64,000 nt of DNA from HK1 sp965221725. GTDB taxonomy: Bacteria > Pseudomonadota > Gammaproteobacteria > HK1. The translations under genes and the position numbers were made by a program. Position 1 is the first letter of the stretch; each line of letters opens with the position of its first letter. The notes beneath the pieces are model-generated. The model had not been told where the DNA came from. It was given only the letters and a program-made list of their open reading frames with translations, and did not search any database. Positions 8,561 to 17,729 of the stretch are shown here, one piece after another. The stretch covers positions 4,047,522 through 4,111,521 of the forward strand of contig OZ244909.1 in the NCBI GenBank assembly GCA_965221725.1, read 5' to 3'.

Positions 8561-10834
8561 ATGTCCGACCGACTCTCCGACGACGCGCTCGCGTACCACC
8601 GCCTGCCGGTGCCGGGCAAGCTCGCCATCAGCGCCACCAAGCCGCTTGCGAGCCAGCATGACCTCTCGCTTGCCTACTCTCCGGGGGTCGCCGCCGCCTG
8701 CGACGCGATTGCCGCCGACCCGGCCGAGGCGGCGAGCCTCACCGCTCGCTCCAACCTTGTCGCGGTGGTGACCAACGGCACCGCGGTGCTCGGCCTCGGG
8801 TCGATCGGGCCGCTCGCGGCGAAGCCCGTCATGGAAGGCAAGGCGGTGCTGTTCAAGAAGTTCTCCGGCATCGACGTATTCGACATCGAAATCGACGAGA
8901 CCGCGCCGGAGCGCTTCTGTGACATCGTCGCAAGCCTCGAGCCCACGTTCGGAGGCATCAACCTCGAGGACATCAAGGCGCCGGAGTGCTTCGAGATCGA
9001 GTCGCGGCTGCGCGAGCGGATGAACATCCCCGTGTTCCACGATGATCAGCACGGCACCGCGATCATCGTCGGGGCGGCGGTGCGCAACGCTCTGGAACTC
9101 GTCGGCAAGCCCATCGGAGAAGTCAGGCTCGTCACCTCGGGGGCCGGCGCGGCGGCGCTCGCCTGCCTCGATCTCCTGCTCGGCATGGGGCTTGCGCGCG
9201 AGAACGTGGTGGTCACCGACATCGCGGGCGTGGTGTACACGGGCCGCGAGGCGCTCATGGATCCGTGGAAGGCGCGCTACGCGGTCGATACCGATGCGCG
9301 CACCCTTGCCGACGTTATCGGCGGCGCCGACATCTTCCTCGGTCTCTCCGCTCCCGGCGTGCTGGAGCCCGATCACCTCGTGCGCATGGCGCAAGAGCCG
9401 CTGATTCTCGCCCTTGCGAACCCGGTGCCGGAAATCCTGCCCGAGATTGCCCGCCGGGCGCGGCACGACGCGATCATCGCCACCGGCCGCTCCGACTACC
9501 CGAATCAGGTCAACAACGTGCTCTGCTTCCCGTTCATCTTCCGGGGGGCGCTGGATGTGGGCGCGACCGACATCAACGAGCCGATGAAGCTCGCCTGCGT
9601 CGACGCCCTGGCCGGGCTCGCCCGGCGGGAGCCGTCCGATCTGGTGACCACCGCATACGGCGGCATGCCTGCCCGGTTCGGTCCCGCGATGCTGATCCCG
9701 CGGCCGTTCGATCCGCGGCTGCTGTCCGAGATCGCGCCCGCGGTGGCCCGTGCCGCGATGTCCTCCGGGGTGGCGACCCGCGCCATCGACGACTTCGACG
9801 CCTACCAGGAGCGCCTGACGGGGTTCGTGTTCCGATCGGGGCTGGTGATGAAGCCGCTGTTCGAGCGTGCCCGCAGTGCGCCGAAGCGCGTCATCTACGG
9901 GGAGGGGGAGGAGCGGCGGGTGCTCCAGGCGGTGCAGCAGGTCGTCGCTCAGGGGCTCGCGCGGCCGATTCTCGTCGGCCGGCCCAAGGTGATCCTGTCG
10001 CGGATCGCATCCCTCGGTCTGGACCTCGAGGCCGAGCGCGACTTCGAGCTCGTCAACATCCTCGACGACGCCCGGTTCCGCACCTACTGGAGCGAGTACC
10101 ACCGGGTCATGGGCCGCAGCGGGGTGTCGCCCGACGAGGCCAAGCACATCGTGCGCTCGCGCGGTACCGCAGTGGCGGCGCTCGCGATGCGGCTCGGCGA
10201 TGCCGACGCGATGGTGTGCGGCACGGTGGGGAGCTTTCACGATCATCTGCGCTACGTGCGCGGCCTCATCGGTGCCCGCGACGGGGTGCGGGATCTGTCC
10301 ACGATGTCCGCCCACATCCTGCCGAGCGGCACGCTCTTCATTTGCGACACCCACGTCACGCCGGAGCCGAGCGCGGAGGAGATCGTGGAGATGACGATAC
10401 TCGCCGGCACCGAGATCCGCGCCTTCGGGATCGAGCCCAAGGTTGCGCTCCTGTCGCGCTCGAACTTCGGCACCCACGACTCGCCGACCGCCGAGCGCAT
10501 GCGCCGCGCCACGCGATTGCTCCACGAGATTGCGCCCGATCTGGAGGTCGACGGCGAGATGCACGCCGATGCCGCGCTTTCGGAGTCGATTCGGGTGCGG
10601 TTGCTGCCGGACAGCCGGCTGAAGGGTCAGGCCAACCTGCTCGTGATGCCGAACGTCGAAGCCGCGAACATTGCCCACAATCTCCTGCGCGGCCTGGGCG
10701 GCAGCGTGTCCATCGGCCCGATCCTCCTTGGGGCCGCGCGCTCCGCCCACGTGATCACCCAGACCATCACGGTGCGCGGCCTCGTGAACATGACCGCGCT
10801 CGCGGTGGCCCAGGCAGGCGCCCGCTCGGCCTGA
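8561..10834 (+). CDS. maeB: NADP-dependent malic enzyme (MaeB, phosphotransacetylase fusion)
   Basis: MaeB decarboxylates malate to pyruvate, yielding NADPH. The 757-residue length matches the proteobacterial MaeB class: an N-terminal malic domain (about 15-150), an NAD(P)-binding domain (about 165-400), and a C-terminal phosphotransacetylase-like domain (about 430-755) thought to act in acetyl-CoA sensing rather than catalysis. Catalytic and binding signatures include the AYSPGVA region, FHDDQHGTAIIVGAA, and LALANPVPEI. ATG at 8561 follows a GGAGGAA ribosome-binding site. It is a single-gene unit. Confidence 0.96.
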   Translation: MSDRLSDDALAYHRLPVPGKLAISATKPLASQHDLSLAYSPGVAAACDAIAADPAEAASLTARSNLVAVVTNGTAVLGLGSIGPLAAKPVMEGKAVLFKKFSGIDVFDIEIDETAPERFCDIVASLEPTFGGINLEDIKAPECFEIESRLRERMNIPVFHDDQHGTAIIVGAAVRNALELVGKPIGEVRLVTSGAGAAALACLDLLLGMGLARENVVVTDIAGVVYTGREALMDPWKARYAVDTDARTLADVIGGADIFLGLSAPGVLEPDHLVRMAQEPLILALANPVPEILPEIARRARHDAIIATGRSDYPNQVNNVLCFPFIFRGALDVGATDINEPMKLACVDALAGLARREPSDLVTTAYGGMPARFGPAMLIPRPFDPRLLSEIAPAVARAAMSSGVATRAIDDFDAYQERLTGFVFRSGLVMKPLFERARSAPKRVIYGEGEERRVLQAVQQVVAQGLARPILVGRPKVILSRIASLGLDLEAERDFELVNILDDARFRTYWSEYHRVMGRSGVSPDEAKHIVRSRGTAVAALAMRLGDADAMVCGTVGSFHDHLRYVRGLIGARDGVRDLSTMSAHILPSGTLFICDTHVTPEPSAEEIVEMTILAGTEIRAFGIEPKVALLSRSNFGTHDSPTAERMRRATRLLHEIAPDLEVDGEMHADAALSESIRVRLLPDSRLKGQANLLVMPNVEAANIAHNLLRGLGGSVSIGPILLGAARSAHVITQTITVRGLVNMTALAVAQAGARSA

Positions 10835-10861
10835 ATCAGGCAACCGGCTATAGTCACGCGG

Positions 10862-11251
10862 ATGGATGAGGACTTCGGAGTCGATCTCGACCAGGTGCGC
10901 ATGTTCCTTGCGGATCGGGAGCAGCGGCGCTGCGCGCAAGTCGACGAGCGCTACGCGCAAGCCACGCGAGACGTGCGAGCGATCGTCTCGGAGATCGCGG
11001 AACAGGTGAACCCGCGCCGCATCTACCAGTGGGGATCCCTGCTCGATCGAAGACGCTTCAGCGAGATCTCCGATCTGGATATCGCGGTCGAGGGGCTGAA
11101 CGGACCGGCCGAATTCTTCCAGGTCCTCGGCATCGCGATGAGCGGCACGACCCTGCCGGTCGATGTCGTCGAGCTGGAGAAGGTTCCGGCGGATGTCTCC
11201 GAACGCATCCGCACGCGAGGAGCGCTGGTTCATGAGCGAAAAGATCCGTGA
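10862..11251 (+). CDS. MNT-type nucleotidyltransferase antitoxin
   Basis: This 129-residue minimal nucleotidyltransferase has the Pol-beta signature: G58-S59, then D71-x-D73 (SDLDIAVEG) and a third acidic residue at D101 (PVDVVE). In type VII MNT/HEPN systems such proteins neutralise the HEPN RNase by AMPylating it. The ~40 residues before the catalytic core are helical and charged. The downstream HEPN gene starts inside this gene (20-nt overlap), consistent with translational coupling. A TATAGT hexamer just upstream (around 10849) could be the -10 box. Confidence 0.85.
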   Translation: MDEDFGVDLDQVRMFLADREQRRCAQVDERYAQATRDVRAIVSEIAEQVNPRRIYQWGSLLDRRRFSEISDLDIAVEGLNGPAEFFQVLGIAMSGTTLPVDVVELEKVPADVSERIRTRGALVHERKDP

Positions 11252-11714
11252 GCTCGTCGCCCTGATCCAGGCGCACCACCGTCGGCTGGAGGCGGTCTAC
11301 CGGTCGATGGAGGGCGCGCTCGACGGCGAGATCGCGCAGCTTGGAAGGACGCCGATTTCAGCGCTCATCGTCGCGGGGCTGCTGGAGAACTACTACACTT
11401 GCCTGGAGACAATCTACCTGCGGATATCGCAGTCGTTCGAGAACAGCCTGGACTCCACGCGCTGGCATAACGACCTGCTGCAGAAGATGACCCTGGAGAT
11501 CGAAGGCGTCCGGACGGCCGCGGTGTCGCAGGAGACATTCTCCCCGTTGTTCGAGCTGCTCAAGTTCCGCCACTTCAAACGCTACTACTTCGAGCTGGAA
11601 TACGACTGGGACCGCCTGGACTTCCTGGTGACGAAGCTCCGTCAGGTCCATCCCATGGTCACGCGGGATCTGGAGCGATTCGTGCGTTTCGCGGATGCGA
11701 TTGACCGGCCCTGA
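11232..11714 (+). CDS. HepT-like HEPN toxin (catalytic His replaced by Tyr)
   Basis: This 160-residue all-helical protein is the HEPN partner of the preceding nucleotidyltransferase. HepT-like RNases use an R-x4-6-H motif. In the branch this protein resembles, the motif lies in a segment of the form FRHFFRHAY. Here the equivalent segment is KFRHFKRYYFELEYD, so R113 is kept but position 118, where His is expected, is Tyr. His114 follows the arginine immediately and could not substitute in the standard geometry. The toxin may be inactive, or Tyr118 may be the AMPylation-site tyrosine shifted in this branch. The start overlaps the antitoxin gene by 20 nt. Confidence 0.75.
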   Translation: MSEKIRELVALIQAHHRRLEAVYRSMEGALDGEIAQLGRTPISALIVAGLLENYYTCLETIYLRISQSFENSLDSTRWHNDLLQKMTLEIEGVRTAAVSQETFSPLFELLKFRHFKRYYFELEYDWDRLDFLVTKLRQVHPMVTRDLERFVRFADAIDRP

Positions 11715-11786
11715 GCATCGCAGCGAAAGTTCTGGCGCCAGGAAAAGAACGGCGATCAGTGGGTGTGATGCGGGGGAAACCAGAAG

Positions 11787-12047
11787 GTGGAGAGAACCGA
11801 ATCGAAGATCACGGCCCAGGGACAGGTATCGGTGCCGGCGCGCATCCGTCGGCGGCTCGGACTGACGCCCGGCTCGAAAATCGAGTGGTGCGAGACCGGA
11901 GATGACGTGATCGTCCGGCGCGCGTCGAAGTACTAGTCGCGCGACATCCACGAGGCGGTGTTCGACAGACCGCCACCGCGCCGAAGCATCTTCGACATGG
12001 ATGAAGGTATCCGGTCCGGAGTGCGACGCACCCATGCGCGGGATTGA
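11787..12047 (+). pseudogene. AbrB/MazE-type antitoxin gene broken by a TAG codon
   Basis: From GTG 11787 the frame encodes a SpoVT/AbrB swapped-hairpin domain (KITAQGQVSVPARIRRRLGL, then PGSKIEWCETGDDVIVRRA). It reaches TAG at 11934-11936 after 49 codons. The same frame then continues without another stop to 12045-12047 and encodes RDIHEAVFDRPPP...MDEGIRSGVRRTHAR, the C-terminal tail that normally follows in this antitoxin family and binds a PIN toxin. The stop therefore truncates a longer gene. No PIN-domain toxin follows. The 49-residue product keeps the DNA-binding domain and might still be a repressor. Confidence 0.75.
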
Positions 12048-12121
12048 CGAGATCGATACAGTCATGCGCGAAGGCTGGATCTGGTTCCGGCAAACCGGTC
12101 CCGACGGGAAAGGGTAGGTCG

Positions 12122-13354
12122 GTGTTCGATACCCGGGAGCAGATCCGAAACCAACTCCGAGCGGGAGAAGACGGACGAAGCGAGTTCAAGGAGATTCGCT
12201 TCGGGGATCGAGGCATGCTGTCTCCCAACCCGGAAGAGCTTGCCGGCGAGCTGGTGGCATTTGCGAACGCCGAAGGCGGCGCCGTGTTCCTGGGTGTCGA
12301 CGACTCCGGCGCGGTGCATGGAATCCCTTCGGAGAGATGGGATTCGGTCGAACGCTGGCTTCTCAACGTGGTGACCCACAACTGCGAGCCGCCGATTCGG
12401 CCGGTCGTCCGCAAGGCGCTCCCTCCGGATGGCCAGGAGGGCGATCACTGCATTCTCCTGGTGGAGGTGCCGCACGGTTTGTATGTGCACCGAACCTCGG
12501 GTGGTCGCTACTACACGCGTGTCGGGTCCACCAAGCGCGACCTCTCGCCGTCGGAACTCGCCCGGCTGTTCCAGCAGCGGGGCCGCGAGTACGTGTTCGA
12601 CGAGCAGCCCGTGCCCGCTGCCGCTGTGGAGAATCTCAACCGTAATCGACTCGAGGCGTTCTTCGGAAGGTCGCCGACCATCCCTTGGCTCGATCTCCTG
12701 CACAACACCCGAGTGACGTTCCCGGACGAGGATGGCGTGCACCGACCTACAGTGGCCGGTCTGCTCGCGTTCGCAACGGAGCCGACCGAGTTTCTCGCGT
12801 CGGGGTCCATCGAAGCCGCGTGCTACCGCGGGACTCGCCTCTCATCCGACGATCTGGTCCACGCGGAGCGCCTCGCCGGTCCCGTCTCTGACCAGATCGA
12901 CGCCGGAATCGCCTTCGTCGCCCGTTTCATGTCGCCGTCGCAGGCCGGGAGTCCGAGGACGGGAACCGTGCCCGCCTACGATCTCGAAGTTGTCGACGAA
13001 GCCATCGTCAACGCCGTCGCCCACCGCGACTACGCTATCGCCGACTCGAAGATTCGCCTCTTCCTGTTCGCCGACCGGATGGAGCTGTACAGCCCCGGCA
13101 AGCTCCCCAACACTATCACCCTCGACGACATGCCCTACCGCACCTTCACCCGAAACCAGCTACTCGTCAGCTTCCTGTCGAGGCTCCGAAGCAAGCGCAC
13201 GGGGCAGGTGTTCCTGGAGTCGCGCGGGGAGGGCGTGCGCAAGATCCTCGAAGACGGCGAGGCACATTCGGGACGGCGCCCGGAATATGAGCTGTTCGGC
13301 GACGAGCTTCGACTGACGCTCTGGGCGAAGTGCGCCCCACCGGCCATCGACTGA
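12122..13354 (+). CDS. AlbA_2 (Schlafen-like) ATP-binding protein
   Basis: This 410-residue protein has an N-terminal AlbA_2/Schlafen-type domain (SEFKE at residues ~21-25 and EGGAVFLGVDDSGAVHG near 53-69) and a GHKL-type ATPase region later (DEAIVNAVAHRDYAI, LESRGEGVRKI). This is the architecture of the widespread 'putative DNA-binding/transcriptional regulator' ATP-binding proteins often found in accessory regions and defence islands. GTG at 12122 gives the conserved start, with an AAAGGG site upstream. A usual C-terminal winged helix is absent. Function is unproven: regulation, nucleic-acid cleavage and antiphage roles have all been suggested for relatives. Confidence 0.8.
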   Translation: MFDTREQIRNQLRAGEDGRSEFKEIRFGDRGMLSPNPEELAGELVAFANAEGGAVFLGVDDSGAVHGIPSERWDSVERWLLNVVTHNCEPPIRPVVRKALPPDGQEGDHCILLVEVPHGLYVHRTSGGRYYTRVGSTKRDLSPSELARLFQQRGREYVFDEQPVPAAAVENLNRNRLEAFFGRSPTIPWLDLLHNTRVTFPDEDGVHRPTVAGLLAFATEPTEFLASGSIEAACYRGTRLSSDDLVHAERLAGPVSDQIDAGIAFVARFMSPSQAGSPRTGTVPAYDLEVVDEAIVNAVAHRDYAIADSKIRLFLFADRMELYSPGKLPNTITLDDMPYRTFTRNQLLVSFLSRLRSKRTGQVFLESRGEGVRKILEDGEAHSGRRPEYELFGDELRLTLWAKCAPPAID

Positions 13355-13459
13355 CTTCCGAGAAGCATCTGTGATCCATGTCTTTCGTCTCAGCTCCGTC
13401 TTACGGCACTGGAACATGATCGAGTATCGGGGTTCTATTTTTGAGGCAGCACACTAGAA

Positions 13460-13723
13460 GTGGAATTTCCGACGCTTCCGGGACAGGTTCGTGTCATGCT
13501 TCCTGAAATCAAGACGATCTCTACCAATGCGCGGGGATTTTGGTTGATCGTAGAACTAGCGAAATCGGCTCGCACGCATAATCTGATCCGATCTGATTAT
13601 TTTAAAATTAAATATGGTGACATCGAGGGGAGAGTTCGTGATTTGGCAAACACTCGCGATGAATCTTTGAAGAAGCGTATCCGGCAGGCTCTTGTGCGAT
13701 TCGATAGAAATACCTCAGAGTGA
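13460..13723 (+). CDS. Hypothetical protein, 87 residues
   Basis: A GTG-initiated frame in an AT-richer patch encodes a basic, soluble 87-residue protein (ARGFWLIVELAKSARTH, then VRDLANTRDESLKKRIRQAL). I recognise no family and see no strong ribosome-binding site. Its composition differs from the surrounding housekeeping genes and it sits in the accessory strip with toxin-antitoxin genes, so it is either a recently acquired small gene or a chance frame. Confidence 0.35.
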   Translation: MEFPTLPGQVRVMLPEIKTISTNARGFWLIVELAKSARTHNLIRSDYFKIKYGDIEGRVRDLANTRDESLKKRIRQALVRFDRNTSE

Positions 13724-13853
13724 GCTGACACATTCTGCGCTGAGTAGTCCAGTGCAGGGCCGCGCCGGCAAAACAAATCTTTGGTCGCCATCGGAATCAG
13801 GATCGATGAGGAGCTTGGGACCCTGCTTGACTCATCGTTGTGTCAACCACCCA

Positions 13854-14104
13854 CACACTGGATGATCGGACCGATCCAGTCCACTATTCGCATCTGGACA
13901 TGTCTTCGGGGATTTCACGTCGCCGTCCGGGCGTGACGCCGACGCATCGCCGACAGATCCGACCGACGGGTATCCGCAGCACATCGCCATGACCAGCCAT
14001 CAGGCTCCGTACCCCCGGGACATGCGCGGTTACGGCCGCACCCCGCCCGATCCGCGCTGGCCGGGCGGCGCCTGCATCGCGCTCCAGTTCGTCATCAACT
14101 ACGA
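13854..14104 (+). repeat. Diverged copy A of the puuE 5' region
   Basis: This segment matches 18883-19178: about 135 bp upstream of, and 115 bp into, the deacetylase gene. Copy A lacks roughly 40 bp lying between two CCGACGCATCG direct repeats (18968 and 19009) in copy B, as expected from recombination or slippage between those repeats. Confidence 0.85.
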
Positions 14105-14123
14105 CGCGCAGCGACAACCGTAG
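13989..14123 (+). pseudogene. Truncated puuE-like deacetylase fragment
   Basis: ATG 13989 to TAG 14121-14123 encodes 44 residues. The first ~38 (MTSHQAPYPRDMRGYGRTPP and onward to ALQFVINYD) match the N-terminus of the intact polysaccharide-deacetylase-family gene at 19063-19977, with a few substitutions. Similarity then stops abruptly and the frame ends. No catalytic residues remain. It is a partial duplication rather than a functional gene. Confidence 0.85.
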
Positions 14124-14274
14124 CTTCGATTGATACAGCTCTTTGCACCATGTGCCGGAATCTGCGCACCGCCTCGTTGTGCACGGACGCTAATCCTGGA
14201 TGACCTCACCGGAGCCGGCGTCGGCCTCGCCAGCGCGTGCGCTGTGCTCCAGGCCGGTCCGCGGCGGGCGGGCT

Positions 14275-15813
14275 TCATGTCGCCGGTGCGGCATCCGTGA
14301 GCCCCAGCCGGTAGAGCTGCTCTTCGGGGCGGCCTTCGTCGTCCATCAGGTCGCGCAGCAGATCGAGCATGCGGCGGCGCTGCGCTGGCTCGCTATCCCA
14401 GAGGTTGTGCTTCTGCCCCGGATCCTCGGTGCGGTGGAAGAGAAAGTTCTCGTGGGTGCGCGGGTCGATTCTGATCGGCAGTTTCCACATCGGCAGTTCG
14501 ACGGATGCGTCGAAGTACCCCTGGTCCACGGGTGGATCCGGTATCCGGCCCACGCGCCCGTCGATCGGGTTGTCGACGATCAGTGGCTGGTTGATCATCG
14601 TCGAGTAGATGTAGAGCGGCCGGTCTTCCACCGGTGCCTTGAGCAGGGTCCACTCGCCGTCGGTGACGCACGCGCCCTGGCCGAATGTGCCGTAGAGCGC
14701 GGCTTCGCGCGGGCCCGCGCCGTTCCCTCGCTCGAGCAGCGGCAGCAGGCTCCGGCTGTGCCGGTTGGCTTCGGGGATCGCGCCGCCGGCCGCGTCGATC
14801 ACGGTGGCGAACAGATCCACGGTCTGGGTCAGCGCGGAAATCCGCTGCCCGCCGCCCGGGTGTCGGGGGTGCCAGATCGCCAGCGGGACGTTGGTGTGGC
14901 TGTCGTAGTGCGGGAACTGCTTGCCGAACGCGCCGCGTTCGCCGAGATCGTGTCCGTGGTCGGTGGTCAGGATGACCATGGTGTCCTTCCACAGGTCCAT
15001 CGCGTCGATCTTGCGCATCAGCCGGCCGAGCCAGCAATCCACCATGGTGATCTTGCCGAGATACTGCGCCTTGAGGAATGCGAGCTCCTCCGGCGTGGTC
15101 CGCGCCATGAACGACTCCAGGTCGGCATACACCTGGTAGGGGGGCCAGATGTTGTAGTCGTTCTTGTCGGCGCCCGCGGCGGCGTACATCGATGCGTAGG
15201 GCTCGGGGACGTCGAATGGCTCGTGCACGTCGAACGACTCGACGTGCAGGTAGAAGTCGCCCTTGTCGGCGTTGGCATCCAGCCAGTCGATGGCGCCCTG
15301 GAATACCTTGGGGGCGAAGTAGTCGGCCTCGTCCCGGAAGTCCTTGACGTTGGAGTAGTACTGGCGCATGTGTTCGGCCGAGCGGTACTCGGTGATCTTC
15401 TCGACCCACCGGGGGATCGGGCCGGATTCCGGCAGCTTCCAGAAATCGGTCTCGTGGCCGCGGATGAACAGGGTGGAGGCGAATCCCTGTACGTAGCCGT
15501 TCGCCTGCTCCTCCCAGTAGTGGTAGTGGTCGGTGACGATGCCGGTGTTGAGGCCGGCGGTCTTCACGACGCGCGGCAAGCGTGGGTCGAAGACTTCCAG
15601 CGGACCCCACGGACGCCACAGGAAGTCCTTGCGCCCCGCGAAGATCTCGCGGCGCGCGGGCATGCAGGGCAGGCTGCCGACGAAGTGGTTGTCGAAGACG
15701 AAGGACCGACCGGCGAACGCATCGAACGCGGGGGATTCGCAGACGGTGTCGGGGTTGTACGCCCCGAGACAGTGCTTGTTGAGACTGTCGACGAGAATGA
15801 AGATGACGTTCAT
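14275..15813 (-). CDS. Formylglycine-dependent sulfatase
   Basis: This 512-residue alkaline-phosphatase-superfamily sulfatase hydrolyses a sulfate ester. The C-x-P-x-R motif (SLPCMPARREIFAG, Cys50) is the site oxidised to catalytic formylglycine. The N-terminal metal-binding start MNVIFILVDS and the later TTDHGHDLGERGAFGKQ supply the calcium ligands. No signal peptide is evident, so the enzyme is probably cytoplasmic and acts on an imported substrate. It is the last gene after a co-directional binding protein, permease and ATPase set (18764-15976), suggesting the importer brings in the sulfated compound. The substrate is unknown. Confidence 0.9.
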   Translation of the reverse strand: MNVIFILVDSLNKHCLGAYNPDTVCESPAFDAFAGRSFVFDNHFVGSLPCMPARREIFAGRKDFLWRPWGPLEVFDPRLPRVVKTAGLNTGIVTDHYHYWEEQANGYVQGFASTLFIRGHETDFWKLPESGPIPRWVEKITEYRSAEHMRQYYSNVKDFRDEADYFAPKVFQGAIDWLDANADKGDFYLHVESFDVHEPFDVPEPYASMYAAAGADKNDYNIWPPYQVYADLESFMARTTPEELAFLKAQYLGKITMVDCWLGRLMRKIDAMDLWKDTMVILTTDHGHDLGERGAFGKQFPHYDSHTNVPLAIWHPRHPGGGQRISALTQTVDLFATVIDAAGGAIPEANRHSRSLLPLLERGNGAGPREAALYGTFGQGACVTDGEWTLLKAPVEDRPLYIYSTMINQPLIVDNPIDGRVGRIPDPPVDQGYFDASVELPMWKLPIRIDPRTHENFLFHRTEDPGQKHNLWDSEPAQRRRMLDLLRDLMDDEGRPEEQLYRLGLTDAAPAT

Positions 15814-15975
15814 GGCGACCTCTGTGTCGATTGCCGGCTCCGCGATCCGCCGCGACCGGGTTCGGTCAGGGGCATCATGGATGCCGGCGCCGGCGGGAAT
15901 TCACTGATTCTTGCGTTGATTCTGCCACCCGAGCCCGTCGACCGATCACGGATGCGCGGATGGATGTCTCGGCGT

Positions 15976-16731
15976 TCAGTGCTCCAGCATGCCCCAGAGC
16001 TTGCGCTTGACCTGGATGAACTCGTCGGTCAGGCGCATCTCGCCGGACCGGGGGCGGGGCAGGGCGATCTCCTCGATGTGTCGGATGCGGCCGGGCCGTG
16101 CCGACATGACAATGACCTTGTCGGAGAGGAAGATCGCCTCCTCCAGGTCGTGGGTGACGAATACCACCGTCTTCCTCGTGAGCGTCCAGATGTCGAGAAG
16201 TTCCGCCTGCATGCGTTCCTTGGTCTGCGCATCCAGGGCCCCGAACGGCTCGTCCATGAGCAGGACGTCGGGGTCGTTGGCGTAAACCCGGCCGATGTCC
16301 ACGCGCTTGCGCATGCCGCCCGACAGCTCTCTTGGCCACCGGTTCTCGAAGCCCTTGAGGCCCACGAGTCCGATCCACCGGGCCTCGATCTCCGCCTGTT
16401 CGCGCCGGCTGGCGCCGCGCAGGCGCGGCCCGTAGGAGATGTTCTTCGCGAGCGTCATCCAGGGAAACACCGCATCCTGCTGAAACACCATCCCGCGTCG
16501 CCGGTCCGTGCCCCGGATCACCTCGCCGTCGAGCGTCATTCGGCCGTCGGACGGTTCGAAGAGACCGGCCATCATCTTGAGCAGGGTCGACTTGCCGCAG
16601 CCCGACGTCCCGACGATGGTGTTGAAGCTCCCCGAGGCGAAGGTCAGGTTGATGCTCTGCAGCACGTTGAGCGCGTCGCCGGTGTCCTTGCCGAACGTGT
16701 GCGAGAGGTTGTCGACGACGATCTCCGACAT
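15976..16731 (-). CDS. ABC transporter ATPase, SsuB/TauB/NrtD-like
   Basis: This is the 251-residue ATPase of a nitrate/sulfonate/taurine-class importer. Walker A is GTSGCGKSTLL, the signature ELSGGMRKRVDIGR, Walker B VLLMDEPFGALD, and the switch VTHDLEEAI. The start codon overlaps the upstream permease stop (TGATG), so translation is coupled. Together with genes 16731-18764 it forms a complete importer feeding the sulfatase at 14275-15813. Confidence 0.92.
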   Translation of the reverse strand: MSEIVVDNLSHTFGKDTGDALNVLQSINLTFASGSFNTIVGTSGCGKSTLLKMMAGLFEPSDGRMTLDGEVIRGTDRRRGMVFQQDAVFPWMTLAKNISYGPRLRGASRREQAEIEARWIGLVGLKGFENRWPRELSGGMRKRVDIGRVYANDPDVLLMDEPFGALDAQTKERMQAELLDIWTLTRKTVVFVTHDLEEAIFLSDKVIVMSARPGRIRHIEEIALPRPRSGEMRLTDEFIQVKRKLWGMLEH

Positions 16732-17507
16732 CACTCCCGCGCCTCCGACCAGCGGGTGAGCCGTGCCTGCACTCCCCGGAAGAGTCGATCCATCGTGAAT
16801 GCGCAGGCCCCGATGATCACGATGATCATCATCACCTGATCGGTGAGGAAGTAGCGGCGCCCCTCCTGCAGCAGGAAGCCGAGACCGCTCGGGGCCGCGA
16901 TGAGCTCGGCCGCGACCAGCGTCGTCCACGCCGCGGCAAGGGCGATGCGAAAGCCCGTGAAGATGAACGGCGTGGCGGCGGGAATGGCGACGGTGCGGAA
17001 GATCTGGAATCGTGTCGCGCCCATCGTCGAGGCGGCATCCACGTAGACCTGGGGCACGTTCTTCATGCCGGCGACGACGTTGACCACGCAGACCATGAAG
17101 CAGGCGATGGATATCAGGAGGATGCGGCTGAACTCCTCGATACCGAACCAGATGATGACGATCGGGATGTAGGCCAGGGGCGGGATCGGGCGCACCGCCT
17201 CGATCAGCGGATCGAGCAGGTATTCGATTGTCTTGTACCAGCCGATGAGGCAGCCGAGCACCAGCGCGCAGCTCGTGCCGATGAGGAAGCCCATGCAGAT
17301 CCGGTACAGGCTCGCGCCCAGGGCGTCGATCAGGGTGCCCCGGGTCACGTTGACGACGAACGCCTGACCGATGTGCGGCATCGGTGGCAGCAATGCGGGG
17401 TTGTTGTCCGGTTGGCCGGTCACCCACGCGTATGAGAGCAGCACGGCCAGAACCGAGGCGGCGCCGAGGATGACTCGTCCGGAGATCAGAAAGGCAAACC
17501 TTTTCAT
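16731..17507 (-). CDS. ABC transporter permease, SsuC/TauC-like
   Basis: This is a 258-residue inner-membrane permease of the BPD_transp_1 family with about six transmembrane helices. The cytoplasmic EAA loop (DAASTMGATRFQIFRTVAIP) contacts the ATPase. MKRFAFLIS at 17507 is the best start because it opens directly into the first membrane helix; the frame extends farther upstream but that part is Arg/Ala/Gly-rich and unlike the family. It overlaps the ATPase start by 1 nt. Confidence 0.9.
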   Translation of the reverse strand: MKRFAFLISGRVILGAASVLAVLLSYAWVTGQPDNNPALLPPMPHIGQAFVVNVTRGTLIDALGASLYRICMGFLIGTSCALVLGCLIGWYKTIEYLLDPLIEAVRPIPPLAYIPIVIIWFGIEEFSRILLISIACFMVCVVNVVAGMKNVPQVYVDAASTMGATRFQIFRTVAIPAATPFIFTGFRIALAAAWTTLVAAELIAAPSGLGFLLQEGRRYFLTDQVMMIIVIIGACAFTMDRLFRGVQARLTRWSEARE

Positions 17508-17729
17508 TTGGCTTCGCACCCCGGGCTCCCGTGCAGCTCGCGAGAGGCTGGCCGGACGCGATGCGCCGGGGCCCCCGTCGAGTGCCCCGGCGCGTGCGAA
17601 CGGTCGATCTGCCGCTGACCAGCGGCTCGACAATTCACCGCGGCTGAATGAATGGCTCGTACCGGAATCCGCGTAGCGGCGCTGATGGAGCCCCCGGAGC
17701 CATCAATTCAACGGTGTCGGCGCATTGGA

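Noticed and set aside
7376..11233. Very long open frame (over 1000 codons) antisense to maeB on the minus strand
   Set aside because: High GC removes stops from antisense frames. The product is Arg/His/Asp/Gly-rich without domains until it enters the real VWA gene near 8092, and maeB on the plus strand is unmistakable.
12034..12120. Short frame after the broken AbrB gene as a toxin partner
   Set aside because: Only 28 codons, no PIN-domain acidic motifs, and it mostly overlaps the end of the AbrB tail.
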